Translations under genes and position numbers: made by a program | Assembly (NCBI GenBank): GCA_947652115.1 | Contig: OX393566.1 | Coordinates: forward strand, 18,677,132-18,741,131 | From: Blastomussa wellsi | Taxonomy: Eukaryota > Cnidaria > Anthozoa > Scleractinia > Plerogyridae | Length of the DNA: 64,000 bases | Reading direction: 5' to 3' | Part shown: positions 24,690 through 34,652 of the stretch, piece by piece | How the letters are laid out: each line of letters starts with the position of its first letter | Numbering within the stretch: the stretch's first letter is position 1 | The notes under the pieces: model-generated | Seen by the model: the letters and a program-made list of their open reading frames with translations, nothing else | Databases searched by the model: none | Told to the model about the DNA's origin: nothing

Positions 24690-24878
24690 ATGCCCGCCCA
24701 TACAAACCACGAAGAATTGTTACCCTTGTTGATGGAACGCAAGAGCGTGATTCGAAAATTGAAAGGAGAGAATCGACTACCTCCTGCTCCGAAGACAATA
24801 AAACGGGAAAGCAATAAAGAAGCCAAGTCGGTAAGAGAAGAGAAACCCAAACGACGTCGTAAAGCGGAAGTGAAGTAG
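24690..24878 (+). CDS. Small basic protein upstream of the phospholipase remnant
   Basis: 62 codons from ATG at 24690 (MPAHTNHEELLPLLMERKSV), rich in Lys, Arg and Glu, ending KRRRKAEVK. It lies just upstream of the phospholipase A2-like remnant and on the same strand, as small core-like genes do in the intact viral block at 44-46 kb. No clear homologue seen. Confidence 0.4.
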   Translation: MPAHTNHEELLPLLMERKSVIRKLKGENRLPPAPKTIKRESNKEAKSVREEKPKRRRKAEVK

Positions 24879-24895
24879 TTGCGAGCTTTGAGCGG

Positions 24896-25254
24896 ATGGG
24901 AGGACTGAACAGAAGGAAAACGGTCAAGAAAGAAGTGAAAAGAAAGAAACGAGGATGGGGTGTTGACATTCAAAAAATGTTAGCAAAAACAGGAGTTGAA
25001 TTTCATTGGCCGGGTTATCAATACCTGGGCCCGGGCACTAAACTAGCAAAACGTTTGAAACGCGGTGACCCTGGGATCAACCGATTGGATCGAATAGCCA
25101 AGCGTCATGACATCGCCTAGAGCTAAAAATTTGCAAGACAAATGAAAGGCTGATGAAGAGATGATCAAAGCCATCGACAAGTTACCCGGGCGTAAAACCA
25201 TGACTGAAAGGATCGTCAAGAAGATCGTACAAGCCAAGAAGAGATTGAAACTTT
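24896..25254 (+). pseudogene. Phospholipase A2-like viral gene, decayed second copy
   Basis: Close relative of the open gene at 44375-44740. It shares the basic start, the YLGPGT calcium-loop-like motif, the His-Asp pair in RHDI, and a C-terminus around KTMTERIVKKI. A short deletion just after the His-Asp pair shifts the frame, and an in-frame TGA follows, so it cannot make the full protein. AATAAA follows at about 25307. This domain in parvoviruses and adintoviruses helps virions leave endosomes. It shows that a second Polinton/adintovirus-type element once lay here. Confidence 0.8.
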
Positions 25255-25796
25255 AAACTTTATTTCACTTGATGTACAACTCTTCAAGTTTTATTATTCT
25301 GGTAACGTAAATAAAGTGTTTTTACAACTTGGGTGACGTCAAGTTAAGAGTAAACACACGGAAAAAAATTGCGTGTCGAGGGTGACGAGTGAGGTTTTGC
25401 ATCGCTACGTACATTGAAAATTTTTCGAACGATGTACTAGCTGTGGCATTCGTTTTAGCTGTTTAAAGGTTAGTTCGATGACTGTCATGGGCAAAACGAA
25501 AGATAGTATTTGCCGAAGAACAAGGGATCGCGCGAAAACAAACACAAATAAGCTTTAGAGTGCGAAATCGACTTGTATTTCTTTCTTTGGTTGTGAATGC
25601 ATTGGCTGGTTTCGAAAAGTGAACTTGTTCAAGGTCACTCACCTTTTTTAACTTTCTTTCACTGTACTTTTCTGCAGATTCCGAGAAATTCACGCGCGTA
25701 GAAAAGGCTACGCACGAGGGGCTCCCATGGGACAGTATTAAGCCCCTACGGTTTGCACAACACGTTTTGCTTGGCCACGTGCCGATACACGTGACT

Positions 25797-25908
25797 GGAG
25801 GGGATACCCCTCTTAGTCTCCCTGTCGATACACGTGACTGGAGGGGATACCCCCTCTTAGTACCCCCTCTTAGAAGACGTCAGCTGTGGGGGGATACCCC
25901 CTCAAACC
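25797..25908. promoter_or_regulatory. GGGGATACCCC motif cluster upstream of zinc-ribbon gene
   Basis: Three copies of a palindromic GGGGATACCCC core lie at 25797-25812, 25841-25855 and 25888-25903, two of them followed by CTCTTAG. The last runs into ATACCCCCTCAAACC, repeated exactly at 32693-32707 in front of another gene. A similar core lies upstream of a viral gene at about 44246-44262. Confidence 0.6.
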
Positions 25909-25968
25909 CGAGTAAATAAAAAAAGTGAACATGTGTTTTTTTTTATACTCAACAGATTTTCCAACACC

Positions 25969-26313
25969 ATGGCTTCATGTGGTTTATGTAAGAAAGGTCA
26001 GAAGGAACAGTTCGTGGCTTTGAGCAATGGTAGAGAATATGTGAGGTGTACCAATCGCTCCTGCGGTTACTTCTGTTCGGTTGAGGATGTCAGACCGTAC
26101 GAGAGAGCATTGCAGTTTGATGTTTCTAGCACATTTAAAGGGAACGATGCTCCGCTCTGTCACCACAGGAGACCTTGCGCCTTTAGGTTATCACATTCAG
26201 AGAATAATCCTGATCGCCCCTACTTCAGCTGTAAAGAGCAGATACCGTGCACGTTTTTCTGTTGGGCAGATCTGGAGCTGAAACTCTGTTGTACTCTACT
26301 ACCCTCTGCGTAA
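25969..26313 (+). CDS. Tandem zinc-ribbon / GRF-type zinc finger protein
   Basis: 114 codons from the ATG at 25969 (MASCGLCKKGQK). Two zinc-binding units follow one another. The first is CxxC...CxxxxCGYF. The second is a GRF-like finger: CHHRRPCAFRLS, then NPDRPYFSC and CTFFCWAD. GRF fingers bind single-stranded DNA or RNA in topoisomerase 3, NEIL3 and APE2. A paralogue with the same two-finger order lies at 31390-31935, minus strand. It is preceded by the GGGGATACCCC cluster. Likely an accessory gene of a decayed Polinton/adintovirus element; function unknown. Confidence 0.7.
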   Translation: MASCGLCKKGQKEQFVALSNGREYVRCTNRSCGYFCSVEDVRPYERALQFDVSSTFKGNDAPLCHHRRPCAFRLSHSENNPDRPYFSCKEQIPCTFFCWADLELKLCCTLLPSA

Positions 26314-27090
26314 GAGTGAACAAAAAGACTTTTGTGCTTACACTGTCGACATTATTTAAAACTGAAAAGATTGTATTATGAATATCTGCTCTTTAACCCA
26401 GAAAAGAGTGTATGTCAAGTTGGAAAAGTTGTTATTAAACAGTTGTGAAAATGATTATCATTGTTTCCCTCCCCTCCCCAATCTTGTGTGAAGTTTCACG
26501 TGATCGAATAGCGTTCTTTGTTCCAGGGAAATTTCGCTCAAAAGGCCTTGAATTGTCACTCGAACTTTCGCGCGAACTTTCGTGGAAAGTGCGCTTGAAC
26601 AAAGAACGAAATTCGCGCATTTCGCTTGCGTTACTTTTGCACAATACTGTACGTCATCACTTGCTTAAAGCAAGGACGACCATATTGTTTGGGGGGTGTA
26701 AAAGATCGTTGGATTTAGGGATTTCAAAACGAAGAACCAACCTATTAGGTTATTGATGGAACATGAATACCATTTTGAACGGACAGGGTAAGTTTTTCAA
26801 TTATTGTGAGCATGGGGCATGGTGTTTTTTTCATTTCTTGGTAAGCTACCTCACATAACCTCATGGTCGTTTGATTTCATTTAGGTTCTGTTCTCAGTAA
26901 GCTATCTGGAGTAAACTCAGGGTCGTTTGATTTCATTGGGTTCTGTTTAGCTTACTAAGGAGTCGTTTTGTTCAAGAAACGAGAAACATTTATTATTTTA
27001 CAAACGTTGTGTGTGTTAATAAAGGGAATCCAAGGATGTAGTATGTTTTTATTCAGCTGAGCGCTTGCATGGTGTAAGTTTTTTAGGAAA
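26314..27090. other. No gene recognised
   Basis: Contains a GTTCTTTGTTC / GAACAAAGAAC inverted repeat at about 26513 and 26597 around a TCGAACTTTCGCGCG-rich core. Otherwise unremarkable. Confidence 0.45.
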
Positions 27091-27588
27091 CTATTCACAG
27101 GTTTCGGCAAAAATTAAAAGGAAAAAGTAATATGAACTTGATCGCCTGAGAGTTACATAGGGGATAAAATAAATAAAAAACACCCCCAAGGTATCAATTC
27201 CCGCTTCCATGACCTCCTGGAAATCGTTATTTGCTCTTCTTATGTCAGCTCTGTTTCCTCCTAGGTAAGCAGCCCTTCGCCTTTCTCGGTTTGCCATCAG
27301 TCCCTGAAAAAGATAATATTCTTTAAAAATATCCAGAATGGAAAAACATATGTGTTCTTTTGGGTGAGTACTTACATCAATCAACGCTGCCTGCATCTCA
27401 GGCACTCTTGTCACTCTTCGAGCAAGGGTTTCTCTTATAAAGTTTCTTGGGAAGTTGAGCATGCAGCAGGGACATTGCTCTGAATGTCCAATCCACACCC
27501 AATCGTCAAGACACACACTGTGTATTCTTGCTTCACAGCATGGTAAACTTTGCCCACCATCCTCCAAACATATTGGGCATACTCCAAC
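27091..27588 (-). CDS. RING-finger protein, 3' exons, copy 1
   Basis: Exon 27376-27588 follows a TTTCCAG acceptor and encodes a RING-type finger: CPICLED, then CCEARIHSVCLDDW and CPCC, a compact C-x2-C / C-x4-H-x2-C / C-x2-C pattern. A GTAAGT donor leads to exon 27091-27303, which reads GLMANRERRRAA to a stop. RING fingers recruit E2 enzymes for ubiquitin transfer. The start exon was not found. The same two exons are repeated in the next 511 bp. Similar RING proteins occur as accessory genes in Polintons, which fits the neighbourhood, but a host origin is possible. Confidence 0.65.
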   Translation of the reverse strand, partial: VGVCPICLEDGGQSLPCCEARIHSVCLDDWVWIGHSEQCPCCMLNFPRNFIRETLARRVTRVPEMQAALIDVSTHPKEHICFSILDIFKEYYLFQGLMANRERRRAAYLGGNRADIRRANNDFQEVMEAGIDTLGVFFIYFIPYVTLRRSSSYYFFLLIFAETCE

Positions 27589-28182
27589 CTGGAAAGTGAA
27601 AAAACTTTTGTTATTTACACTTTTGTTCTTTACTTTTTTATTTATAGCCAATTGCTTTGTGGTGTAGCTCAGGGATAAAATAAATAAAAAACACCCCCAA
27701 GGTATCAATTCCCGCTTCCATGACCTCCTTGAAATCGTTATTTGCTCTTCTTATGTCAGCTCTGTTTCCTCCTAGGTGAGCAGCCCTTCGCCTTTCTCGG
27801 TTTGCCATCAGTCCCTGAAAAAGATAATATTCTTTAAAAATATCCAGAATGGAAAAACGTATGTGTTCTTTTGGGTGAGTACTTACATCAATCAACGCTG
27901 CCTGCATCTCAGGCACTCTTGTCACTCTTCGAGCAAGGGTTTCTCTTATAAAGTTTCTTGGGAAGTTGAGCATGCAGCAGGGACATTGCTCTGAATGTCC
28001 AATCCACACCCAACCCTCAAGACACACACTGTGTATTCTTGCTTCACAGCATGGTAAACTTTGCCCACCATCCTCCAAACATATTGGGCATACTCCAACC
28101 TGGAAAGTGAAAAAACTTTTGTTATTTACACTTTTGTTCTTTACTTTTTTATTTATAGCCAATTGCTTTGGGGTGTAGCTCA
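27161..28182. repeat. 511-bp tandem duplication (two units)
   Basis: 27161-27671 and 27672-28182 are almost identical and each contains both RING gene exons with the intron between them. Confidence 0.88.
27638..28099 (-). CDS. RING-finger protein, 3' exons, copy 2
   Basis: Second copy of the RING exon pair: 27887-28099 (RING, with EGW in place of DDW) and 27638-27814 (C-terminal exon, which runs past the duplication border and stops after ELHHKAIGYK). Being upstream, these exons may share a lost 5' exon with copy 1, which would give alternative 3' exon sets. Confidence 0.6.
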   Translation of the reverse strand, partial: VGVCPICLEDGGQSLPCCEARIHSVCLEGWVWIGHSEQCPCCMLNFPRNFIRETLARRVTRVPEMQAALIDVSTHPKEHIRFSILDIFKEYYLFQGLMANRERRRAAHLGGNRADIRRANNDFKEVMEAGIDTLGVFFIYFIPELHHKAIGYK

Positions 28183-28239
28183 GGAATTATCAAGGTCCTT
28201 TCTTTCATGCCTGTAAGTAATCAGTTCTTTGAGGTAGTT

Positions 28240-28870
28240 TGTTTATCGCTTCATCGCGGAGAAAATCCGCTTCGCGTAATTTTTTACTGGGAATGATTTC
28301 TCGCTGTGTGGCGGTCATCTTTGTTATTTGTTGTTGTTTTGAAATGTCGCCGTAAAGGATTTTCTCTTTTTAAACGCTGTCCAGTGTGGAAATTAGCGAG
28401 CGGGAAAATTGAAACTAATTTACCGCTAAGGTATAGACTGAAAACTAACTTTGTTTATCGCTTCATCGTGGAGAAAATCTGCTTCGCGTAATTTTTTACT
28501 GGGAATGAGTTCTCGCTGTGTGGCGGTCATCTTTGTTATTTGTTGTTGTTTTGAAATGTCGCCGTAAAGGATTTTCTCTTTTTAAACGCTGTCCAGTGTG
28601 GAAATTAGCGAGCGGGAAAATTGAAACTAATTTACCGCTAAGGTATAGACTGAAAACTAGCTTTGTTTATCGCTTAATCGCGGAGAAAATCGGCTTCGCG
28701 TAATTTTTGACTGGGAATGATTTCTCACTGTGTGGCGGCCATCTTTGTTATTTGTTGTTGTTTTGAAATGTCGCCGTAAAGGATTTTTTTCTTTTTAAAC
28801 GCTGTCCAGTGTGGAAATTAGCGAGCGGGAAAATTGAAGCTAATTTACCGCTGAGGTATAGACTGAAAAG
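28240..28870 (+). repeat. Three tandem copies of a 212-bp unit
   Basis: Three copies start TTGTTTATCGCTTMATCG at about 28240, 28452 and 28664. They contain GGAATGATTTCTCRCTGTGTGG and GAAATGTCGCCGTAAAGGAT segments. They are a few percent divergent with no coding sense. Confidence 0.8.
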
Positions 28871-29610
28871 GAGCCTTTTCCTTTTTTTAGCAAAAGAGAA
28901 AATGGACTTGGTGTAAACAAACAAACAAACAATTCTCCAGTGCGTCAACACTGTTTTTTCTATTTGTGGAGAGCCTACTTTCACTATGATCTTAACTCAT
29001 TCCAACAGAATAAAAGCAAAATATACTCTCATCTTTTTCTCCTCGGGGTGCATATCAAAAGTAAATATTTACTCGCGAGTGAGTTAAACATATTATCAAT
29101 GAAGACATTCAAATTGCGATTTCTCTCTCTCTTTTTTTTTTGTAACATTTGAAACCAACACGCGTTTCAGATCCTCACCTCTCTTCCTCCATCACCATGG
29201 TTCTCTTCATCCATTTGCTCTGGTCTCTCTGGAAGTTTTTTCCCCTTCTTCAAAACAGTTTTTTTCAGACAAATAGTTTCGGGCTACAAAAATTATTTTC
29301 TTCACTTAACACGCCATCGTGTTTTTTAAATGGGCCAATCTGCGCACAGCTCGTTTCAATCCCTCTCCATCACCTTCTTCGTTATTACCTATTGCCTATA
29401 TTCTCATTAAAAGGGTGTGGAACGCTCTATCTTTGCGCAAGCTACCATCCGATTACCCTCCCTATCCTGTCTGCTAAAATAATAACAACAACTTGATTTG
29501 CCTCACTACCATGGATTTATTTTAAGGAAACAGGTAGTTAAAATTAAACATACAAATTCTTCAAGTAAACCAGAAATGATAACATTCTAAACAAAGAAAA
29601 CTGTCTTTGT
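28871..29610. other. No gene recognised
   Basis: AT-rich, with a CAAA run at about 28916 and pyrimidine runs. No supported gene. Confidence 0.45.
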
Positions 29611-30114
29611 TCACAACTCATTCATTATTTGAACTACCTCTAAATTATTATTGTTCTGAAAAAACTCCTCGAATAATTGAAAAAGTTCGGGTGACAGTGT
29701 TTCTTCTTCTTCAATCTGTTTGGGTTGCTCGGAGTGCAAATTAGTTGCACCCAAGTCTTCGAAAAGCTCCTCGAGGAATTGAAAATGTTCGTGGTTTGGT
29801 GCTTCTTCTATCTGGTTTTTCTCAAGCTCAATGGGGGTTTTCAGCTGTAGACATTTTCGCTGGTGTCGCTTGAGGTGATCTAATCGTCCGTAGGATTTTG
29901 TACAATTCTGGCAAGGGAATGTTTGCGGAGAAATGTTCATTTCTTCTCTGTGCTGACTTTGGTAGTGGCGCAGGAGGTGATCTGGTCTGGAGAAGGTTTT
30001 GGAGCACAGCGTGCACTTTGGTCTTTCTTTTTTTCCCACCCAATGCACTTCACGGAGATGACGATAGAAAGAGCAGGCTTGGGAAAAGGTGACACGACAG
30101 AAGATGCAATCCAT
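29611..30114 (-). CDS. Three C2H2 zinc finger protein with acidic tail
   Basis: 167 codons, single exon, starting at the ATG at 30114 (MDCIFCRVTFSQ). Fingers: CIFCRVTFSQACSFYRHLREVH, then CTLCSKTFSRPDHLLRHYQSQH, and a third, CQNCTKSYGRLDHLKRHQRKC, in which the last ligand is Cys. The C-terminal half is acidic with two similar FQFLEELFED / FQLFEEFFQN motifs that look like activation or docking segments. A TATATAAAG box lies about 35 bp upstream. A sequence-specific DNA-binding regulator is likely; the compact single-exon form and TATA promoter match the other accessory genes around it. Confidence 0.75.
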   Translation of the reverse strand: MDCIFCRVTFSQACSFYRHLREVHWVGKKERPKCTLCSKTFSRPDHLLRHYQSQHREEMNISPQTFPCQNCTKSYGRLDHLKRHQRKCLQLKTPIELEKNQIEEAPNHEHFQFLEELFEDLGATNLHSEQPKQIEEEETLSPELFQLFEEFFQNNNNLEVVQIMNEL

Positions 30115-30147
30115 GGTAGTGAGTGGAGGTTTTTTTTCAAGTCCGCG

Positions 30148-30157
30148 CTTTATATAG
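30148..30157 (-). promoter_or_regulatory. TATA box of the C2H2 gene
   Basis: CTATATAAAG on the minus strand about 35 bp before the ATG at 30114. Confidence 0.6.
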
Positions 30158-30174
30158 TCGTAAACCGGATAAAA

Positions 30175-30420
30175 CCGCTGACGCGAGAGATTTCCTAATT
30201 TGGCCACAAAAATCACACCACCGTTGACGCGTGCAGTGAGGGGGTATAACTGGTTTAGCTAGCTGACGCGAGAGAAAATCACCTCACTGCTGACGTGTGT
30301 AGTGAGGGGGGAAATTGGTTTAGCTAGCTGACGCGAGGTACAAAAAAAAAAAAACAATCACCCCACCCGCTGACGCGTGTAGTGAGGGGGTATAATTGGT
30401 TTAGCTAGCAAAGCTCGCTT
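30175..30420 (+). repeat. Three ~80-bp direct repeats upstream of the C2H2 gene
   Basis: The words GCTGACGCGAGA, GCTGACGYGTGTAGTGAGGG and ATTGGTTTAGCTAGC recur three times with variation. They lie immediately 5' of the gene and could be control sites. Confidence 0.7.
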
Positions 30421-31389
30421 CTATTCTTAAGGTGATTCAATGGTTTTGCACTGCGCATCTCTCACTGCGCATAACAAAATGGCGGCTGTTAAAAGAACAT
30501 ATACAGAAAGATTATAAAAATTGCGTCCATCGAAGGGTAAAAGTGAATACATTTTCGACTGTCAGTGTTTTCTGGGCAAGTTGAGTTTTGAAAATGTGTA
30601 TGACGTTACAAGGCGTCAGTTATTGAGTTCCACCTACCGAGGATGGCTGTTAACCTTGTGATGAATCATTACTTTTGTAGTTTAAGCTTCATCTTTATCA
30701 TATTATGTCCCAATTGCAATTTGTCGATGAAAATTCCTTAAAATCCTTTTTTTTTAATGCTGTCTTGCACATTTTAAGGACCTTCCAAGGACATGCCAAT
30801 TTGAAACTCCCCCCACTCCCCGCTCGAAAATCGGAGGAATTGCAGAACATGCATACTTTCTGCAGCTCTATCGCGATAACCAGTACGGTGACCCCTATTT
30901 TTTTATTTCATGATTCTAATAAGAATGAGGTTTTCTTTCAATGAGTATAAAAAATGGGCAGAAATCTATGTCTGGATTTTTGAGAATTTAAGTAAACTGT
31001 AAGGATTGAGCTATAAAGGGCCAAACAGCGCATGTTGAAACTAAGTCAATTTTTAAGCGTTAACTAAAAACAAAGCGCGTCGAGGGCATTGTTTTGTTAC
31101 GTAGGTGCATAAACAATAGAATAAAGTCAAACGCCGTGTGATGTTGGAAGTTTTATGGAAAATATGGAGTTGTCGAGTTTTGGGTTGTTCGCTGCTATTG
31201 CCAAAGACACGTAAATAGCCGTATTCGTCAGCACTGTAACGTGAAAACGAGCACGGTGACCCCCACTTTTTAGTACGTTTTTATAATCTTTTTGACTTGT
31301 TACAACAGTGTACCACGTTTCATCAAAAATCTATGGCAGGTTCTTTTACCGGGAATTACCTTAATCGTAGTTTGAAATGAGAGTGGGGT
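30421..31389. other. No gene recognised
   Basis: No supported gene. GTACGGTGACCCCYA-like words recur at about 30882 and 31250. Confidence 0.45.
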
Positions 31390-31935
31390 TGTTCAATATA
31401 ATTGTTTGCCTTGCTTCTTCCTGTTTTTCTTGCTTAATTCTTCATCCGCCCACTGAAAAAATCTGCAGTCTCTAGCTCTGCATACAAAATAGGGGCGGCC
31501 TGGATTCTTTTCGGGTTTGCTCACTCTGAGTGAAACCGGTTCGTCGCAGCTGCAGATCAAATTCCTCTTGCGTTTCAGGTAGCTTTCTCGTGCGTGAAGA
31601 TAAGGCATTCATTATATTGACACTTGATGTAACTCTCCCCATTTGTCCTTGCCTCAAAAGCCATTAGATTGCATTTGTGAAAGGGGCAAACATTCAAGTT
31701 GTAACTTTTCTTTTGGGCCCGTTCTACGTCTTGTGGCATCCCCAAAGGAGCAACACCAGATACCGGTTCGGTTGTGATGAGACCGTCTAATAGATTGGCG
31801 AGAGCCTCGTCTTGCTCAACGGTTTATGGTGGGGGCTCATCCTTGGGTTTCCTTTTTCTCGGTTTCTTGTTAGCGGGGGCTGGAAGTGTGTTCACCATTT
31901 CCTGCATGAGTTCCAGAGAGCTCTTTTCATTCATC
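31390..31935 (-). pseudogene. Tandem zinc-ribbon / GRF protein, broken
   Basis: Starts at an ATG near 31935 (MNEKSSLELMQEMVNTL). It has a stop (TAA, about 31824) after a PKDEPPP stretch, a first zinc-binding unit around CPFHKCNLMAF, and then a frameshift near 31590 into a GRF-like finger (CSCDEPVSLRVS, NPGRPYFVC, CRFFQWAD). The two-finger order matches 25969-26313. At least two breaks make it a pseudogene. Confidence 0.65.
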
Positions 31936-31976
31936 TTGCTCGCTGAAAATGATGATGGCCTTTACAGTCTAGCTAG

Positions 31977-32548
31977 TTATATACTTTGCGCCTGATTCCC
32001 ATCATCATTTGCGGAAAGCGAACCTTCTGATTGGTTTTCTTCTTCTTCGCTGCTACTACCCCCACCTTGCATATCTCTTCTCATCCACGGTTCATCTATA
32101 CCTCCAGCTCCGATAATATCGGTGACCCGCGTCCACTCAAAGACGTCGTCCATGTCCGAGTGGCTGAATCCCAGTAGCTCGTAGGTGAACAACATACCCT
32201 GCCTCTTGAAAGATATGATTTCCTGAAAGATATCCACCGTCGTTTGTTGAGAGGATAGGGTGTTTCTGACAAATTCACAGGCTTCCTTGTTCCATTAGGG
32301 TGGATGAAACCTGATTCTGTCAAGAGGCGGTTCCATTCGTCATAGGTTTCCTCAAACCTAATGTTCTCTATTCCTCTCCTGATTTTGTAACCCACCATCT
32401 CCGAGTATTCGAGAGCTTCTAATGAATAGAAGGGATGTTCGGGTGGGGTTATATGTTCTTGCCTGCGAATGCAGCGTAACACCGCTTTAACCCACCCTCT
32501 GCGCCAAGGGAATGTTTGAAGTCCCTTAAAAAAATTGGTATTACGCAT
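31977..32548 (-). pseudogene. Unknown accessory gene, probably frameshifted
   Basis: Start at ATG 32548 (MRNTNFFKGLQTFPWRRGW). The frame runs through EYSEMVGYKIRRGIENIRF, then loses sense near 32240, where another frame continues with FQEIISFKRQGMLFTYELLG to a stop at 31977. A CTTTCAG acceptor sits at the switch, so a short intron is an alternative to a frameshift. The protein is about 190 residues with an acidic Ser-rich end. No family recognised. It is divergent with the gene at 32767, from TATA boxes 37 bp apart. Confidence 0.5.
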
Positions 32549-32670
32549 GATGCTACCATCGTATCTGAGTGGATGATGAGTTGGCTTCAATGCTTTCGAG
32601 GGCACTTTTCGAATCTGCACATGATGCTACCCATGCGTCAAATGAATTTTTTTTTCCGTGTCGCAACTTC

Positions 32671-32720
32671 TTTTATACCTTGCTATGACGCCATACCCCC
32701 TCAAACCTGAGAGTATAAAA
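32671..32720. promoter_or_regulatory. Divergent TATA promoter pair
   Basis: TATAAAA on the minus strand at 32671-32677 and on the plus strand at 32714-32720 face away from each other, with ATACCCCCTCAAACC (32693-32707) between them. The same 15 bases stand before the zinc-ribbon gene at 25969. Confidence 0.65.
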
Positions 32721-32766
32721 GGGTGCGAGCGATTTGTTGAGGGTCAGTTGAAGCTTGAGCGCACAC

Positions 32767-33423
32767 ATGACAGATCGCAGCCCCGAAAACGAAGTGAGAG
32801 AGGAAAAAAGAAAACCGAGGAAGAAGATAGACAAAAAGCAGGAATGTCAAAAATGCGGCAAGTGTTATGCCTATGCCTATCATCGGGATCGACATGAGAA
32901 ACAGTGCGGTCAGCCAAATCCACCCAAAGTGAATAAACGTCTAAACGCAAAGCGGGTGGACTCGGAGGACGACGTAGTTCAAACCAAGAAGCCCAAGAGG
33001 ACCCCATACCTGGTGGTGATTTGTCCTTTCCACGGTTTGATGCTATAAAGCCTTTTGGTGACAAATAGATTTGTTCAGAACATGGTGACCGAAATCGTGA
33101 AAGACTGGTTATGGAGGCAGGTTTGGAAGAATGCGTCCTTAGCAGAAGGATATGATCGCGTATGCAATGGTTACGATGTGGAAGAGTTGGATCCTAAAGC
33201 GATTTTCAGTTTTCAAGTGGAAAACCCACCTTTCACCATGTTTCATTTCATCGCTCACATGGTGATCATGCGAAACGCGCTGCCGTGGGAGCGTTATAGG
33301 CAACATAGACAGTGGGTGTTCTTAGAGCAAAGACGTCACGTTCCCACGTTCAAACAACTCTTGAGTGTCTGGGTTTGTGGATTATTACATTCATGCCTAG
33401 CACGACGAGAAAGAAACGAGTAA
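32767..33423 (+). pseudogene. Unknown accessory gene with one C2H2-like finger, frameshifted
   Basis: Starts at the ATG at 32767 (MTDRSPENEVREEKRK) after a TATA box. A basic N-terminus leads to one finger-like unit, CQKCGKCYAYAYHRDRHEKQC. The frame ends at about 33048; a second frame from 33055 continues with VKDWLWRQVWKNASLAEGYD and FHFIAHMVIMRN to a stop at 33423. The near-abutting frames suggest one gene broken by a frameshift, though two small genes are possible. Family unknown. Confidence 0.45.
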
Positions 33424-34652
33424 TGATGATTTTTGTGGAGAAGCTGTCAGATAATTATACAAACCAAGTGGACAGTGTTTGAAATTGCACACTCTTTAAT
33501 ATAAAACACATTTCACAAGTTCTCTTAAATGTCTTTGTTTATTTTTCCTGACGTCACTCCCGACCCCTCTAAGTAACTGTTTACGTGGTCAGTTAACCAT
33601 GTGAGTCTCGCGCTTGCTTTTTTGTCATGTGCTTTGAGGTGCTGGATTTGTTATTAATTTGTTTGGCAGTTTTACAGAGCTTATTCTATTTGTTTGTTTT
33701 AAGAGGCTACACAGTTCGCTAAGTTCGTCACTGTGGTCATTTGCAGACCTTCTTAAAAAGCGTATTAGACATTAGAACCTCATACTTTTGCAGAAAACCA
33801 CACACACACACCGGGAGCGCGTCACGATTGTAGTGAGTTTTCGCTGTATATCTTAGCGTCTATTTGTGCAATTGTGTCATTTTTCCATCCGTGGCCGTGC
33901 AGACGAGCAATGGTGAATAAAGCAGTACGTAGGTGATACCTGGGGCGTTGGTAATTGCGGCGGCAGTGGCGGCGTTGGTAATTGCGGCGGCGGCGACGGG
34001 GGGGGGGGGGGGGGGTGGGGTACCGAAATCACGATCTTTTACCACTTTTCTCTGATATAAATAACGAAGAAAATACTTAATGAATAACCATACAAATGGG
34101 TAGAGAAATAATCTAAAATCACATAAGGGAGAAACATACAAATGGGGTAGAAAAATAAATATCCTAAATCACATAAGGGAGAAACATACAAATGGGGTAG
34201 AAAAATAAATATCCTAAATGATATAAGGGAGAAACATACAAATGGGTAGAAAAAAGAAATAATCTAAACAGGGTAGAAAATGAATGAACTAAATGGTATA
34301 GTGTAGGAAAAATCTCCTTCAAAGTCAGTTTCGCGGACTTCTGTTTGAAGCCCCAGCAAACCCGTTTTGGTCTCTTCAATCGCATGTGTGCAGGACGTGG
34401 AACCTGTTACCTGCTACGCATTGTTAATGCTCATCGTAACGACTGCATTCTCATTACTCTGAACACAGCACTCTTGCAACCTGCTAAAATACTACTTGGT
34501 GTCTTTCCAAATCCTTTTTTTTTTCTCATCGGGTGAAATAGGAAATGAACGAGGATCTCCTTTCCAGCAACTGTTTTGATTTGACACAATTGGTCTCCTC
34601 ATCTTGAGGAAGCATGGAAGAGAAAAAAAAAAGGTTAATGGAAATGCAACAA
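33424..34652. other. Gene-free; low-complexity and tandem repeats
   Basis: Includes (GGC)n-like sequence and a run of about 19 G at about 33955-34020. Roughly four copies of a ~55-bp unit (GGGAGAAACATACAAATGGG, AAATAAATATCCTAAAT) follow at about 34085-34260. Confidence 0.6.

Larger units (their letters stand above)
19685..25120. repeat. Tandem duplication, copy 2 (longer)
   Basis: The fuller copy of the duplicated unit; see 16469-19684. It keeps the empty MITE site and the 2.77 kb missing from copy 1. Confidence 0.85.

Noticed and set aside
25463..25693. 76-codon minus-strand frame
   Set aside because: No domain, weak start context, and lies between viral remnants; cannot be told from chance.
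26445..26756. 103-codon plus-strand frame
   Set aside because: Covers an inverted-repeat region; the peptide is mirrored by the palindrome (SLELSRELS).
28240..28870. Possible CRISPR-like array (also 55043-55150)
   Set aside because: The repeats are long direct tandems with no unique spacers of uniform size, in a eukaryotic context.
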